Assembly: GCA_021373255.1 (NCBI GenBank)
Contig: JAJFTD010000021.1
Span: forward strand, 1 to 61,679
Direction: 5' to 3'
Source of the DNA: a bacterium
Lineage (GTDB): Bacteria > Armatimonadota > UBA5829
Length of the DNA: 61,679 nucleotides
Position 1 is the first letter of the stretch. Every line of letters starts with the position of its first letter. The position numbers were made by a program, and so were the translations under genes. Below, one piece after another: positions 9,275 through 17,598 of this stretch. Below the pieces are notes generated by a model. It searched no databases. It saw nothing but the letters and a program-made list of their open reading frames with translations, and was not told where the DNA came from.

Positions 9275-9748
9275 ATGAAACCATCACTTCTGCTCATTGT
9301 AGCAATTATCGCGCTCATAACCCTGGCTGTGATTGCCGATTCCCAAACACACAAGGCGGCTGTGAGCCGTGGAAGCTATATAGTAAACCGAGTAGCCATG
9401 TGCGCCGACTGCCATACCCCTGTTCGTTCTAACAGACAGCCAGATCAGTCCCGCAGGCTTTCCGGGGCACGTATCAGTTTCAAGCCCACTAAACGCGTTC
9501 CTGAGTGGGCTTCCATCGCCATAAATCTGACCCCCGCCGGACTTTTGGCCAAGTGGTCTGATAAACAACTGGTGAAGTTCATAATGACCGGAATCGGCCC
9601 CACCGGGCACAGAGCTGATCCTCCAATGCCTCAATATAGACTGAATGAGGCTGATGCTAAAGCCGTCACAGCTTATTTACGGTCACTAAAGCGGGTAAAG
9701 TCACCATATATCCATATGCATGGACACGAAGACCACGATCACCACTGA
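9275..9748 (+). CDS. Exported c-type cytochrome with histidine-rich tail
   Basis: A 157-residue protein with an N-terminal membrane or signal segment and one haem-attachment motif CADCH (C43, C46, H47). A likely axial methionine lies in PPMPQY, followed by the YLRSLK helix typical of class I cytochromes c. It should act in electron transfer outside the inner membrane; the partner is unknown. The last residues, HMHGHEDHDHH, are unusually rich in histidine and could bind metal. The ATG at 9275 is six bases after GGAGGG, whereas the ATG at 9269 abuts it, so 9275 is preferred. Confidence 0.85.
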   Translation: MKPSLLLIVAIIALITLAVIADSQTHKAAVSRGSYIVNRVAMCADCHTPVRSNRQPDQSRRLSGARISFKPTKRVPEWASIAINLTPAGLLAKWSDKQLVKFIMTGIGPTGHRADPPMPQYRLNEADAKAVTAYLRSLKRVKSPYIHMHGHEDHDHH

Positions 9749-9755
9749 TATGACA

Positions 9756-9778
9756 CGGGCGGGGACTTGCCCCGCCCG
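9756..9778. terminator. Bidirectional GC-rich hairpin between convergent genes
   Basis: A perfect 9-bp stem CGGGCGGGG/CCCCGCCCG with a 5-base loop lies between the stops of the cytochrome and msrB genes. T-rich sequence follows on the plus strand, though without a pure T run. Confidence 0.65.
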
Positions 9779-9780
9779 GT

Positions 9781-10194
9781 CTATTCTTCTTTGTCTGATT
9801 TTTCAGGCTCGAATTCCAGTGCTTCGGAGTCTATGCAGTATCTCATACCCGTAGGCTCCGGTCCATCTTCGAATACGTGCCCAAGGTGAGCCTCACACCG
9901 GCTGCAAAGCACTTCTGTACGGATCATGCCGTGGGTAGTATCACTCTCAGCATCGACGTTTTCCTCATCAACAGGCCGTATAAAACTGGGCCACCCGCTC
10001 CCGGAATCGAACTTATCCTCTGATTTGAACAGGGGCTGGCCACAGCACACGCACTTGAATGTTCCCTCGCGCTCCTCGTGCAGGAGCTTACCAGTAAATG
10101 CCGGCTCAGTGCCTTTCTCTCGCGTTATTCTATATTGCTCAGGAGTGAGCTGTTCGCGCCACTCCTTATCTGTCTTCTTAATTTTCTCTACCAT
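9781..10194 (-). CDS. msrB: Peptide-methionine (R)-S-oxide reductase
   Basis: Repairs the R-epimer of methionine sulfoxide in proteins. The 137-residue single domain has the zinc cysteines C48, C51, C97 and C100 in two CxxC pairs, GSGWPSF, HLGHVF and the catalytic cysteine C120 in RYCID. No signal peptide is seen, so it is cytoplasmic. GGAGG lies five bases before the ATG. The tail is acidic and not conserved. Confidence 0.97.
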   Translation of the reverse strand: MVEKIKKTDKEWREQLTPEQYRITREKGTEPAFTGKLLHEEREGTFKCVCCGQPLFKSEDKFDSGSGWPSFIRPVDEENVDAESDTTHGMIRTEVLCSRCEAHLGHVFEDGPEPTGMRYCIDSEALEFEPEKSDKEE

Positions 10195-10314
10195 GTCAGC
10201 CTCCGATGGCTCCCGTAGTATGAATTCTCACATAATGTACTACGTTTTACCCCCGCGAGGAGTGCCATCGCGCTGATTGACTACAACACCGTTCACTCAG
10301 CGCATACGAGAGGC

Positions 10315-10352
10315 TTTTAATCGCGAAAACGCGAAAGAGCGAAAGCACGAAA
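10315..10352. repeat. Dispersed CGCGAAAG-tract repeat, inverted copy
   Basis: TTTTAATCGCG is followed by AAAACGCGAAAG, AGCGAAAG and CACGAAAA units. It is the same family as at 3363, 7689, 22841 and 33866. Confidence 0.65.
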
Positions 10353-10401
10353 AGGGAAGGGATGGTTAGAAGGTCAAAAAGTTAAGAAAGGAAAATCTAT
10401 A

Positions 10402-10539
10402 GTTCGGGCAGATCTCTGATCTGCGCCGAAAGAGGCAAAATGGGATCTCTGATCCCACCACGTCTTACTTATGAACATACGTTATGGCATCAGAGATGCC
10501 ACTTGGTCAATGCGGGCCAGATCAGAGATCTGCCCGAAC
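10402..10539. repeat. Four-hairpin MITE-like element, copy 1
   Basis: A 138-bp element bounded by perfect 22-bp terminal inverted repeats (10402-10423 and 10518-10539) that begin GTTCGGGCAGATC. It contains four small palindromes: GCAGATCTCTGATCTGC, GGGATCTCTGATCCC, GGCATCAGAGATGCC and CAGATCAGAGATCTG. A second full copy is at 39136-39274. It encodes no protein. Confidence 0.8.
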
Positions 10540-10574
10540 CTTAGGTGTTCCATTCCGGCACCCAGCACCTCTCC

Positions 10575-11798
10575 CTACAGATCACCGGCAGGGAAAAGCA
10601 CGCTTTGTTGGAACGCCACATCTTTTGCTCGCTCGAGCATCTCTTCGGCTAGCTTGCGCCATTCACTCTTTGGATAGCGGGTGAGGAAAGAGTTTATAGT
10701 GGCGATAGACGCGGATGGGTCAGCCAGCGTGCTCAGTTGCAGGTGGCCTATCTTGATCAGCGACATCTGCGCTTCGGGAGACTGCGGATCACGGTCTGCT
10801 ATATCACGAAATGTTTGAATCGCCCGCTCATACTTGCCCACTTCAGCCATGTAGCTTGCCAGTCTGAATCTTCTGGCGGTGCTTAACCTCGCATGAGGCC
10901 AGCGACGCTTCATGTCTTCATTAACCGCCAGCGCTTCATCTTCTTTACCCTGGCTGGTGTAGAGCTTTATTGCGTTGCGATAATAGGGCAGCGACTGCGT
11001 CTCTTCATCCATCATCGCCCAGAGTCTGGCAAGATTTGCGTGGGCGGAAGCGTTATCGGGATCGTATTTGATAAGAGTCTCGTAGTTTTGTGCGGCACCG
11101 AGGAGATTGCCCTCATTCTCGTTGCGGCGGCTTTCGCTGGTAAGATACTCACGCTCTCCCTGCAAGGCCATATTGGCGATGAGGGCAGTAATAATCCCAA
11201 AAGCGAAGCCTCCGAGGTGGCTCCAATAGGCGACGTGCCTGAGCCGCAGGCCGAGGAAATCATCTGCGTAAAGAGCAATTACACCCATTATGAGCTGAAG
11301 CACAAGCCAGATGATTATCAAGAATAGCGCTGACACTTCCACACCGCCGACCCTGAACATCTTTCTGTGGAACCGGACTGCATAAAGGCCCATAACCCCA
11401 GCTACCGCGCCCGATGCGCCTACCACCGCGCGTGTGGCATAATACGGCGGCAGAGATGCAAACACGATGGCGATATGCGTGAGCGAAGACGCAAAACATG
11501 CACCTATGTAGAACAGGCCGAACTCCAGCTTTCCCACTGTCCGCTCCAGCCTGCTGCCGAATATATAGAGCAGGATCATGTTCATCGAAAGATGGAGAAA
11601 GCCATCGTGAATAAACGCAGACGTGATCAGCCTGCCCATGCGGAACTGCGAGGGGATTATACCATAGTCACGCGCAGCGTTATCGAACCCGTGGCGCAGC
11701 ACAACAGTCAGGACCACATTGGCGGCAATAATGCCCAAAGTAGCCAATGGAAAGTCCTGGAATTTCCCAGCTTTAGATTGGGGAGATTTCCTGATCAT
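10575..11798 (-). CDS. Rhomboid intramembrane serine protease with TPR tail
   Basis: A 407-residue inner-membrane protein. The first about 215 residues form the six-helix rhomboid core with HLSMNM in helix 2, the catalytic serine S129 in GASGAVAG and the catalytic histidine H194 in SHLGGFAFG. The remaining cytoplasmic part carries TPR-like repeats (NYETLIKYDPDNASAHANLA and later helices), probably for substrate or partner binding. Rhomboids cleave transmembrane segments; the substrate here is unknown. It starts at ATG 11798 and is not closely linked to its neighbours. Confidence 0.92.
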   Translation of the reverse strand: MIRKSPQSKAGKFQDFPLATLGIIAANVVLTVVLRHGFDNAARDYGIIPSQFRMGRLITSAFIHDGFLHLSMNMILLYIFGSRLERTVGKLEFGLFYIGACFASSLTHIAIVFASLPPYYATRAVVGASGAVAGVMGLYAVRFHRKMFRVGGVEVSALFLIIIWLVLQLIMGVIALYADDFLGLRLRHVAYWSHLGGFAFGIITALIANMALQGEREYLTSESRRNENEGNLLGAAQNYETLIKYDPDNASAHANLARLWAMMDEETQSLPYYRNAIKLYTSQGKEDEALAVNEDMKRRWPHARLSTARRFRLASYMAEVGKYERAIQTFRDIADRDPQSPEAQMSLIKIGHLQLSTLADPSASIATINSFLTRYPKSEWRKLAEEMLERAKDVAFQQSVLFPAGDL

Positions 11799-11885
11799 AG
11801 TCCGCCGTAGGTAAGTTGGTCAGTCACAATTATACACCAGGCCCGCAAGGTAGATAAAGCGAGCGGCTCTAGCAGGATAATCGAC

Positions 11886-13514
11886 TTATATCTTATAACC
11901 CGATCTAAACTCGCCGTTTACCGCATCATCATACTCAGCTTGAAGCGCAGAAACCGTGGCTGACCAGTCTCCTACGATGACTGAACGATCGGTGACGACT
12001 CTGAATTCGGTACGGTGGGACGAATCGAGGTCCGCGATCTCCTGGTACTTGCCAAGCGCCCGTGCCATGTGATCCAACGCTTCGGTATTATCACCCCGGG
12101 CATGTGCAAGGGCGGCCTTGAACCTCTCAATATAGAACTCACCCAACCAACCCATACACAGTGCATCGCGCGACAGCCCCGGCAGCTCTCTTTCACCGGA
12201 ATTGTTGCGCATTCCCTTCTCTCCGGCAGTTATCGACTGTTCTGCAAGGTCAGCCAACTCCTCTATTAACTCCTCAGGTCCGTAGGCGTTCTCGGGGGTA
12301 CCTGATTGGATATATTGGCTAATGTGGACTACCTGATCGCAGGTCACTTCCTGCCACCAGTCCGATGCCGGCATATCTTCTAGATGCAGCATATCTTCTA
12401 TGGAAAGAAGCCTACCCAAGCCGCCCTCATCATCTCTTATCGAGCAAAACTGCGGACGCCAGCGGTCCTGCTTGTCCCCGGCAATATACAGGCTCAACAA
12501 CTCTAAAATCCGCGACCCAGCTGAAAAGCCCTCAATCACACGCTTATTGCGCAGCAGCCACTTTGGCTGAGCCTCGTGCAGCAATTCTTCCAAGCTAGCG
12601 CCACCCCAGATGCTATACCACACCAAGTCTCGCTGCCATTGGAACTTGAAGAACGTGTCTGATGCCTTTGGCCAGTCATAAAGTGACAACGGCTGCAGTG
12701 CAAAGCCGTCACACTCAACATCTTCCAGATTTTGTACAATGCCCTCGGTGGTGTCGAAAGACAAACTGGTCCATGGCTCAAAGTTGCAAACCCTGAAATC
12801 GGCTGCAATATTCGGCGCACCCGCTGTGTCTATCCATTTCGTAAACGATGGATCAGGGTTCGAATCTACAAGGTGGTCTCCAGTGTACTTCACCAGATAA
12901 TGCACCTGCCGCCCCGCACGCCTCTTGACTGAATCCATCAGCTTGTCGGGGTCACCATCGCCGCTGCGCAGGTAAAGCGCCGCATCCGGCCGCGCCGCAT
13001 CCAGCGCATCAACTACACCCTGCTGAAGCAGTTCGATCCGATGTGCATCAGCGATCAGACCGGACAGTTCAGGATAGGTCTCCAACAAACGCCGGACGCA
13101 ATGATGCATGTATTCCATCCCCAAACCATCAGGCAATGTGCCCTTGCCGGGGTCAATACCATTGGCCTGCAATAGCGTATCCGGGTAATAGCCAGGGAAG
13201 AAAAGCACATAAGGCGCGATCTCATAATCCAGAGCGGTCTCAAATACCCAGTGGTGCATCTGCTGATAACCGGCCAGCGCGGCATCCTCAATCACCTTCG
13301 CTCCCTGATAATCCGATACATCTATCATAAACGGGAACGGGTGCGTGTTCGCCAGGATAATGGCATTGAACCCACATCCATTCATCGTGCGAAACATCTT
13401 TTGCCAAACGCTCTTATCAAAGAACCACTTGTTGTTCGCGTAGGCGAATGGCTCATCAAATGTATTATATGTCCCGCTTGCCACGGGGTCCCACGTCCAG
13501 AAAGCTCGAAGCAT
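11886..13514 (-). CDS. TIM-barrel glycosidase-like protein of unknown function
   Basis: A 542-residue soluble protein without a signal peptide. I cannot assign a family. The first about 330 residues alternate strands and helices as in a TIM barrel (CGFNAIILANTHPFPFMIDV, then GYYPD, LSGLIADAHRIELL and CNFEPWTSLS). This resembles alpha-glucuronidase or hexosaminidase-type barrels and is rich in surface aromatics. The C-terminal about 200 residues are helical. It lies 8 bp downstream of the metallophosphoesterase stop with GGGGGAT as ribosome binding site, so the two are co-transcribed. A carbohydrate role is inferred from fold impression and neighbourhood only. Confidence 0.6.
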   Translation of the reverse strand: MLRAFWTWDPVASGTYNTFDEPFAYANNKWFFDKSVWQKMFRTMNGCGFNAIILANTHPFPFMIDVSDYQGAKVIEDAALAGYQQMHHWVFETALDYEIAPYVLFFPGYYPDTLLQANGIDPGKGTLPDGLGMEYMHHCVRRLLETYPELSGLIADAHRIELLQQGVVDALDAARPDAALYLRSGDGDPDKLMDSVKRRAGRQVHYLVKYTGDHLVDSNPDPSFTKWIDTAGAPNIAADFRVCNFEPWTSLSFDTTEGIVQNLEDVECDGFALQPLSLYDWPKASDTFFKFQWQRDLVWYSIWGGASLEELLHEAQPKWLLRNKRVIEGFSAGSRILELLSLYIAGDKQDRWRPQFCSIRDDEGGLGRLLSIEDMLHLEDMPASDWWQEVTCDQVVHISQYIQSGTPENAYGPEELIEELADLAEQSITAGEKGMRNNSGERELPGLSRDALCMGWLGEFYIERFKAALAHARGDNTEALDHMARALGKYQEIADLDSSHRTEFRVVTDRSVIVGDWSATVSALQAEYDDAVNGEFRSGYKI

Positions 13515-13522
13515 TAATCCCC

Positions 13523-14437
13523 CTAATTTTCTTTTCCCATAATATCAAACACAGCCACCTCGGGGCGGCACCAGAATCTGACTGGTGCAATAGACTCCGT
13601 TCCTATGCCCCGGCTGACATAGAGCAGCGAGTGCCCTTTCTTATAAAAACCAGCCTGGTATTCGTCAATCAGCGAACGGATGGGCATTAGCGTGCCGAAT
13701 ATCGGTAGCCGCACCTGCCCACCGTGGGTATGACCGACCAGCATCAAGTCTATTCCCTTTCGCTGTGCATCAGAAAACGACCACGGCGTATGGCACAATA
13801 ACACCTTGAACAGCGGTTTATAATCAGGCGGATATGGCACTACCGATGTTGTGCCCCACCACTGCCCGCCCAGGGCAAACTTGTTTCCTTTGACCGTGAC
13901 CTCCGTCCAACCCATCTGATAATGAGCACCGACTCGAACCAACTCCTCCATATCAGGATAGTCTTCCCAATTGCCTCCGACAGCATATACCGGAGCGATT
14001 CGGGTCAGGTTTCTGATAAGCCCCAATAGCACAACCCTCGCGGCAGGAGTTCTAGCATTAAGATAATCACCTGTCAGGACAATTATGTCTGGTTGCTGCT
14101 TTTGAGTCAAGCGGAGTACTCTGGTCTCCCGCGCGCCATGGTCCATAACATGAAGATCTGAGAGCTGTACCACACGTACTCGGCTACCTGCCGGGAGTTT
14201 GTAGGTCTGTATAGTATGATGAGTAACTTGCACCCAGTTCGGCTCTATATAAACCGAGTCCAAAGCACAAATAACCACTAACGCTGCAAGAGATGGCCAT
14301 AATATCTTTGTTGACAGGCTCATTTTTCGCCTGAGGATCGCCAGGCAGAGAATACGTAAATTCTCATAAGCAACTATCCATAACAGCCCCATTATGATTA
14401 TAATTGCGATTACTCTTGAGACGACAAATTGCTCCAT
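13523..14437 (-). CDS. Membrane-anchored calcineurin-like metallophosphoesterase
   Basis: A 304-residue protein with two N-terminal membrane segments followed by a metallophosphoesterase domain. Metal-binding motifs are QLSDLHV, LTGDYLN, GGNWEDY and LVGHTHGGQVRLP, in the order seen in the YkuE/YaeI group. The methionine at 14437 has AGAGGAA about eight bases upstream; the longer frame to 14503 has no such support. The group includes UDP-2,3-diacylglucosamine hydrolase-like and lipid-related phosphoesterases, but the substrate is not evident. It forms a two-gene operon with the 542-residue protein. Confidence 0.85.
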   Translation of the reverse strand: MEQFVVSRVIAIIIIMGLLWIVAYENLRILCLAILRRKMSLSTKILWPSLAALVVICALDSVYIEPNWVQVTHHTIQTYKLPAGSRVRVVQLSDLHVMDHGARETRVLRLTQKQQPDIIVLTGDYLNARTPAARVVLLGLIRNLTRIAPVYAVGGNWEDYPDMEELVRVGAHYQMGWTEVTVKGNKFALGGQWWGTTSVVPYPPDYKPLFKVLLCHTPWSFSDAQRKGIDLMLVGHTHGGQVRLPIFGTLMPIRSLIDEYQAGFYKKGHSLLYVSRGIGTESIAPVRFWCRPEVAVFDIMGKEN

Positions 14438-14594
14438 TATCTTATTCCTCTGGATATATCTACCACATTCGGCTGCCTGCCTGTTCCCGCAGGAGGAATT
14501 CATTTGAACATGCGGAACTCACGAAATGTACCCCGTTATTACACCTGCAGTATTAACCCGGGTGCATATAAACTCCCTGGGAGATAGAATCGTA

Positions 14595-15419
14595 ATGGCA
14601 AATAAACTGAGTATAGGCGTCATGACCTCGCTTGAGCATGACCCAGCGAGCGAAATGGGTAATGTTAGAAACCTCAGTCTGGACAGCACGCAACTGGCTT
14701 GTTGGTCACCGGAAAGATATACCCCTGATATCTCGGCTGCACTGGACAAAGCCCGAAAAGAATTTAATATCGAAATAACCACGCTTTGGACCGGTTATCC
14801 TGGCCCTGCAGAATGGAACTTTGCCAGTGGCCCGACAACTATCGGCCTGGTGCCCCCGGAGTACAGGCAGATGCGAGTGGCGGCGCTGATAGGAGGCGCG
14901 GAGTTCGCAGCGCGGCTGGGCATATCTTCCATCACCACCCACGCCGGTTTCATCCCCGAAAATCCCAAGGACCCGCTATATGCAGGCACAATAGAGGCCC
15001 TGACCACTGTTGCCAAGCGATGCAGCGAGCTTGGTATATACTTCTGCTTTGAAACCGGTCAGGAGACGCCCACTACACTCCTCAGAGCGATAACCGACAT
15101 TGGCACCGGCAACCTCGGCGTTAACCTGGACCCTGCCAACCTGCTGATGTACGGCAAGGCGAACCCCGTGGACGCGTTGGACATCCTCGGCCCGTACGTG
15201 AAGGGTGTGCACGCAAAAGATGGCGAATATCCGACTACTCCAAGAGAGCTGGGCGTCGAAAAGCCACTCGGCGAGGGACGAGTAAACTTCCAAATGTTAG
15301 TGCCTAAGCTCAAGTCATTCGGCTACAGCGGCGCACTGACAATAGAGCGCGAGATCAGCGGTGATCAGCAGATCAAAGACATTAAAAGGGCGATAGAGAT
15401 ACTTGAACCTTTATGCTAG
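14595..15419 (+). CDS. Sugar phosphate isomerase/epimerase family protein
   Basis: A 274-residue AP-endonuclease-2/xylose-isomerase-like TIM barrel. Motifs are ITTHAGFIPE, FETGQETPTTL, GVNLDPANLLMYG, VKGVHAKDG and a terminal LTIEREISGD, with the Glu/Asp/His metal ligands typical of the family. Relatives isomerise or epimerise sugars or inositols; the substrate is unknown, though the setting fits sugar catabolism. ATG 14595 has GGGAG 11 bases upstream. An in-frame ATG at 14526 would add an unconserved leader. Confidence 0.88.
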   Translation: MANKLSIGVMTSLEHDPASEMGNVRNLSLDSTQLACWSPERYTPDISAALDKARKEFNIEITTLWTGYPGPAEWNFASGPTTIGLVPPEYRQMRVAALIGGAEFAARLGISSITTHAGFIPENPKDPLYAGTIEALTTVAKRCSELGIYFCFETGQETPTTLLRAITDIGTGNLGVNLDPANLLMYGKANPVDALDILGPYVKGVHAKDGEYPTTPRELGVEKPLGEGRVNFQMLVPKLKSFGYSGALTIEREISGDQQIKDIKRAIEILEPLC

Positions 15420-15437
15420 CCTGATGCAGGCTACATA

Positions 15438-16340
15438 TCAACGCATCCAATAATCGAGTATGCGCTTTTCCGTGAGGTCCCGGAACTTCATCGCGGACCT
15501 CACGGCGTTCACAATCGCCTCTTCACGCATAGCCCCTATCAGCTCAGACTCCAGCACATCCACACCAAGAGCTTTCGCCTCACGCTCCACGAATGAATAT
15601 ACATCGTATATGTTAATGAGATCCGGCCGGGTGATATTCATAGAAACTTGAGCTATGCCTCGTGAGCGCAGGTAAACACCTATCGCCTTCACCCCAGGCA
15701 TTCCTTCTCCAGAGTCTCTCAACCGCCTGATCTCAGCGGCAATCTTCCGCGCAACGTGGATATTGTTGGTAGCAAGGTTGATATTATACGCAATCAATGG
15801 CCCACGTGCGCCTACCACCGTGGCTCCGGCTGTGGGATGGAGTTCGCGAGGACCCAAATCGGGCTCACGATCACCTACCAACCCTGTGTCCCTCAGCGAC
15901 TCATATCCACCCCTGCGGATATTAGCCAGGTTCACACAATGGCCCCTCAGAGCGCATTCTTCGTAAAAATACACAGGTACCTTGAGCTGATCAGCTATAT
16001 CCCCGCCTATATTGTGCGCAAGCGCGACAGTTTCATCCATTGTGATGTCCTGCAGCGGTACCACCGGCACCACATCCACCGCGCCTATGCGTGGGTGACC
16101 ACCCTCGTGGAGGTTCATATCTATGAGTTCAACAGCAACTCGTGCTCCGGCAAGCATCGACACTCTAACGTCATCAGGCTCCCCAATGAACGTGACCACA
16201 CAGCGATTGTGATCCAAGTCCATGGAATAGTCTACAACCTTGACTACTGACGCGGATGCAATGGCCTCCACGATCTTCTCGACGACTTCCGGCCGCCGCC
16301 CCTCACTAAAGTTAGGCACGCACTGAACAAATCTAGCCAA
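15438..16340 (-). CDS. ftcD: Glutamate formimidoyltransferase
   Basis: Transfers a formimino group from formiminoglutamate to tetrahydrofolate in histidine breakdown. The 300-residue protein has both transferase subdomains (VPNFSEGR at the start, HEGGHPRIGAVDVVP in the middle, ARGPLIAYNINLAT and SMNITRP later). It lacks the cyclodeaminase half found in fused forms. The start is TTG at 16340 with GGGGGTG upstream. No other histidine-degradation genes are present, so it may serve folate one-carbon supply. Confidence 0.93.
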   Translation of the reverse strand: MARFVQCVPNFSEGRRPEVVEKIVEAIASASVVKVVDYSMDLDHNRCVVTFIGEPDDVRVSMLAGARVAVELIDMNLHEGGHPRIGAVDVVPVVPLQDITMDETVALAHNIGGDIADQLKVPVYFYEECALRGHCVNLANIRRGGYESLRDTGLVGDREPDLGPRELHPTAGATVVGARGPLIAYNINLATNNIHVARKIAAEIRRLRDSGEGMPGVKAIGVYLRSRGIAQVSMNITRPDLINIYDVYSFVEREAKALGVDVLESELIGAMREEAIVNAVRSAMKFRDLTEKRILDYWMR

Positions 16341-16355
16341 TTGACACCCCCGCAG

Positions 16356-17576
16356 TTACTTGGCGAGCATACCTGCAACATACCCGCTGGACCAGGCCCA
16401 TTGCAAGTTAAATCCCCCGGAGTCACCATCAACATCAATGATTTCACCGGCGAAGTATAAACCTTTTACTATTTTTGACTGCAGAGATCGAGCATTGATC
16501 TCTTCGGCATTGAGTCCGCCTGATGTGACCTGAGCTTCTTTAAGCGGACGCAGCTTTGAGACAGTCAGAGTTATATCTTTTAGAATTCTAACAATATCCA
16601 GCCGCTTACGCTCCGGGATTGCCCCGGCTTGCTTGAGCTCGCCAATGCCTGAGAATTTGAGAATGAGTGTGATCATGCTGTTGGGTAAAAGCCCAACCAA
16701 AGAGTCTTTAACTGTAGTTTTACCGCTGTTCTGCAGGATGTGCAGAACTATTTGGTCCAACTGTCCTTCCGTCATGTCTGGAAATAAATCGATATGAAGC
16801 ACTACCTGGGATGTTTTGAGCAGGGGAGCGATATTCCCGGCTTGAGCCATAACGGCAGGACCTGAGACTCCATAGCTGGTAAACAAAAGATCCCCGGCAC
16901 CTTCGCTGATCTTTTTGTTATTGCTCGTTGCCCAAACACGGGCATCAACTTTTACACCCTGAATATCCTTGGGCCACTGCTCAACGGTCTCGATAGGGAC
17001 GAGAGCCGCATAAATCGCGGTAAGTGAGTGCCCCAGCTTCTTTGACCAATACAATCCGTCGCCGGTAGAACCCAGTTGATGGGCAGCCCTTCCACCTGTC
17101 GCTATTATTAATTGATCGGATACAACCTGCCTGCCATTGGCCAGGGATATTTTCCATGCGGCTGATCTCTCGATTCCCGTGACTTGCGACTCTAATAGAA
17201 CGTCAACATTGCTGCGGGAGAGGCTTTGTTGCAGAATTTCAACAACGCTGGAAGCCTGGTTAGTCCGTGGAAAGATCCTGCCGTTATCTTCTTCTTTCAG
17301 AACCAGCCCTAAATTCTGAAAGAACTCCATAGTCGCGTATTGGTCGAATTGGCTGATTACGGTCTCGATAAACGCCGGGGTAGCGCCATGATACCGATCC
17401 ATGGTGATATTTCTATTGGTCAGATTACAGCGTCCATTACCGGTGGATAAAAGCTTCCTGCCAACTTGATGATTCTTCTCTATCAAAACAACACGCTTTC
17501 CATTTCGTGAAGCAATGATAGACGCCATTATTCCAGCAGGACCAGCCCCAATAATCGCTACATCATACTTTTTCAT
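16356..17576 (-). CDS. HI0933/YhiN-family FAD-dependent oxidoreductase
   Basis: A 406-residue flavoprotein with an N-terminal dinucleotide fold (VAIIGAGPAGIMAS) and the family signature EKNHQVGRKLLSTGNGRCNLTN. A second signature, LYFAGEIIDVDGDSGGFNLQWAWSSG, lies at the C-terminus. Family members are aminoacetone/BaiN-like flavoproteins of uncertain physiological substrate. It lies between the O-antigen-ligase gene (22 bp upstream) and ftcD (15 bp downstream), all on the minus strand, so these three probably form an operon without an obvious functional theme. Confidence 0.9.
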   Translation of the reverse strand: MKKYDVAIIGAGPAGIMASIIASRNGKRVVLIEKNHQVGRKLLSTGNGRCNLTNRNITMDRYHGATPAFIETVISQFDQYATMEFFQNLGLVLKEEDNGRIFPRTNQASSVVEILQQSLSRSNVDVLLESQVTGIERSAAWKISLANGRQVVSDQLIIATGGRAAHQLGSTGDGLYWSKKLGHSLTAIYAALVPIETVEQWPKDIQGVKVDARVWATSNNKKISEGAGDLLFTSYGVSGPAVMAQAGNIAPLLKTSQVVLHIDLFPDMTEGQLDQIVLHILQNSGKTTVKDSLVGLLPNSMITLILKFSGIGELKQAGAIPERKRLDIVRILKDITLTVSKLRPLKEAQVTSGGLNAEEINARSLQSKIVKGLYFAGEIIDVDGDSGGFNLQWAWSSGYVAGMLAK

Positions 17577-17598
17577 TGACTAGATTCCCTGCCCCATA

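Larger units (their letters stand above)
10195..10574. other. Gene-free interval holding two repeat families
   Basis: No gene is seen in these 380 bases. It holds an inverted copy of the CGCGAAAG-tract repeat (about 10315-10352) and, next to it, the four-hairpin element at 10402-10539. Promoters for the flanking genes were not evident. Confidence 0.7.

Noticed and set aside
10402-10539. CRISPR array
   Set aside because: The four palindromes are different short units without regular spacers; they belong to a single repeated element.
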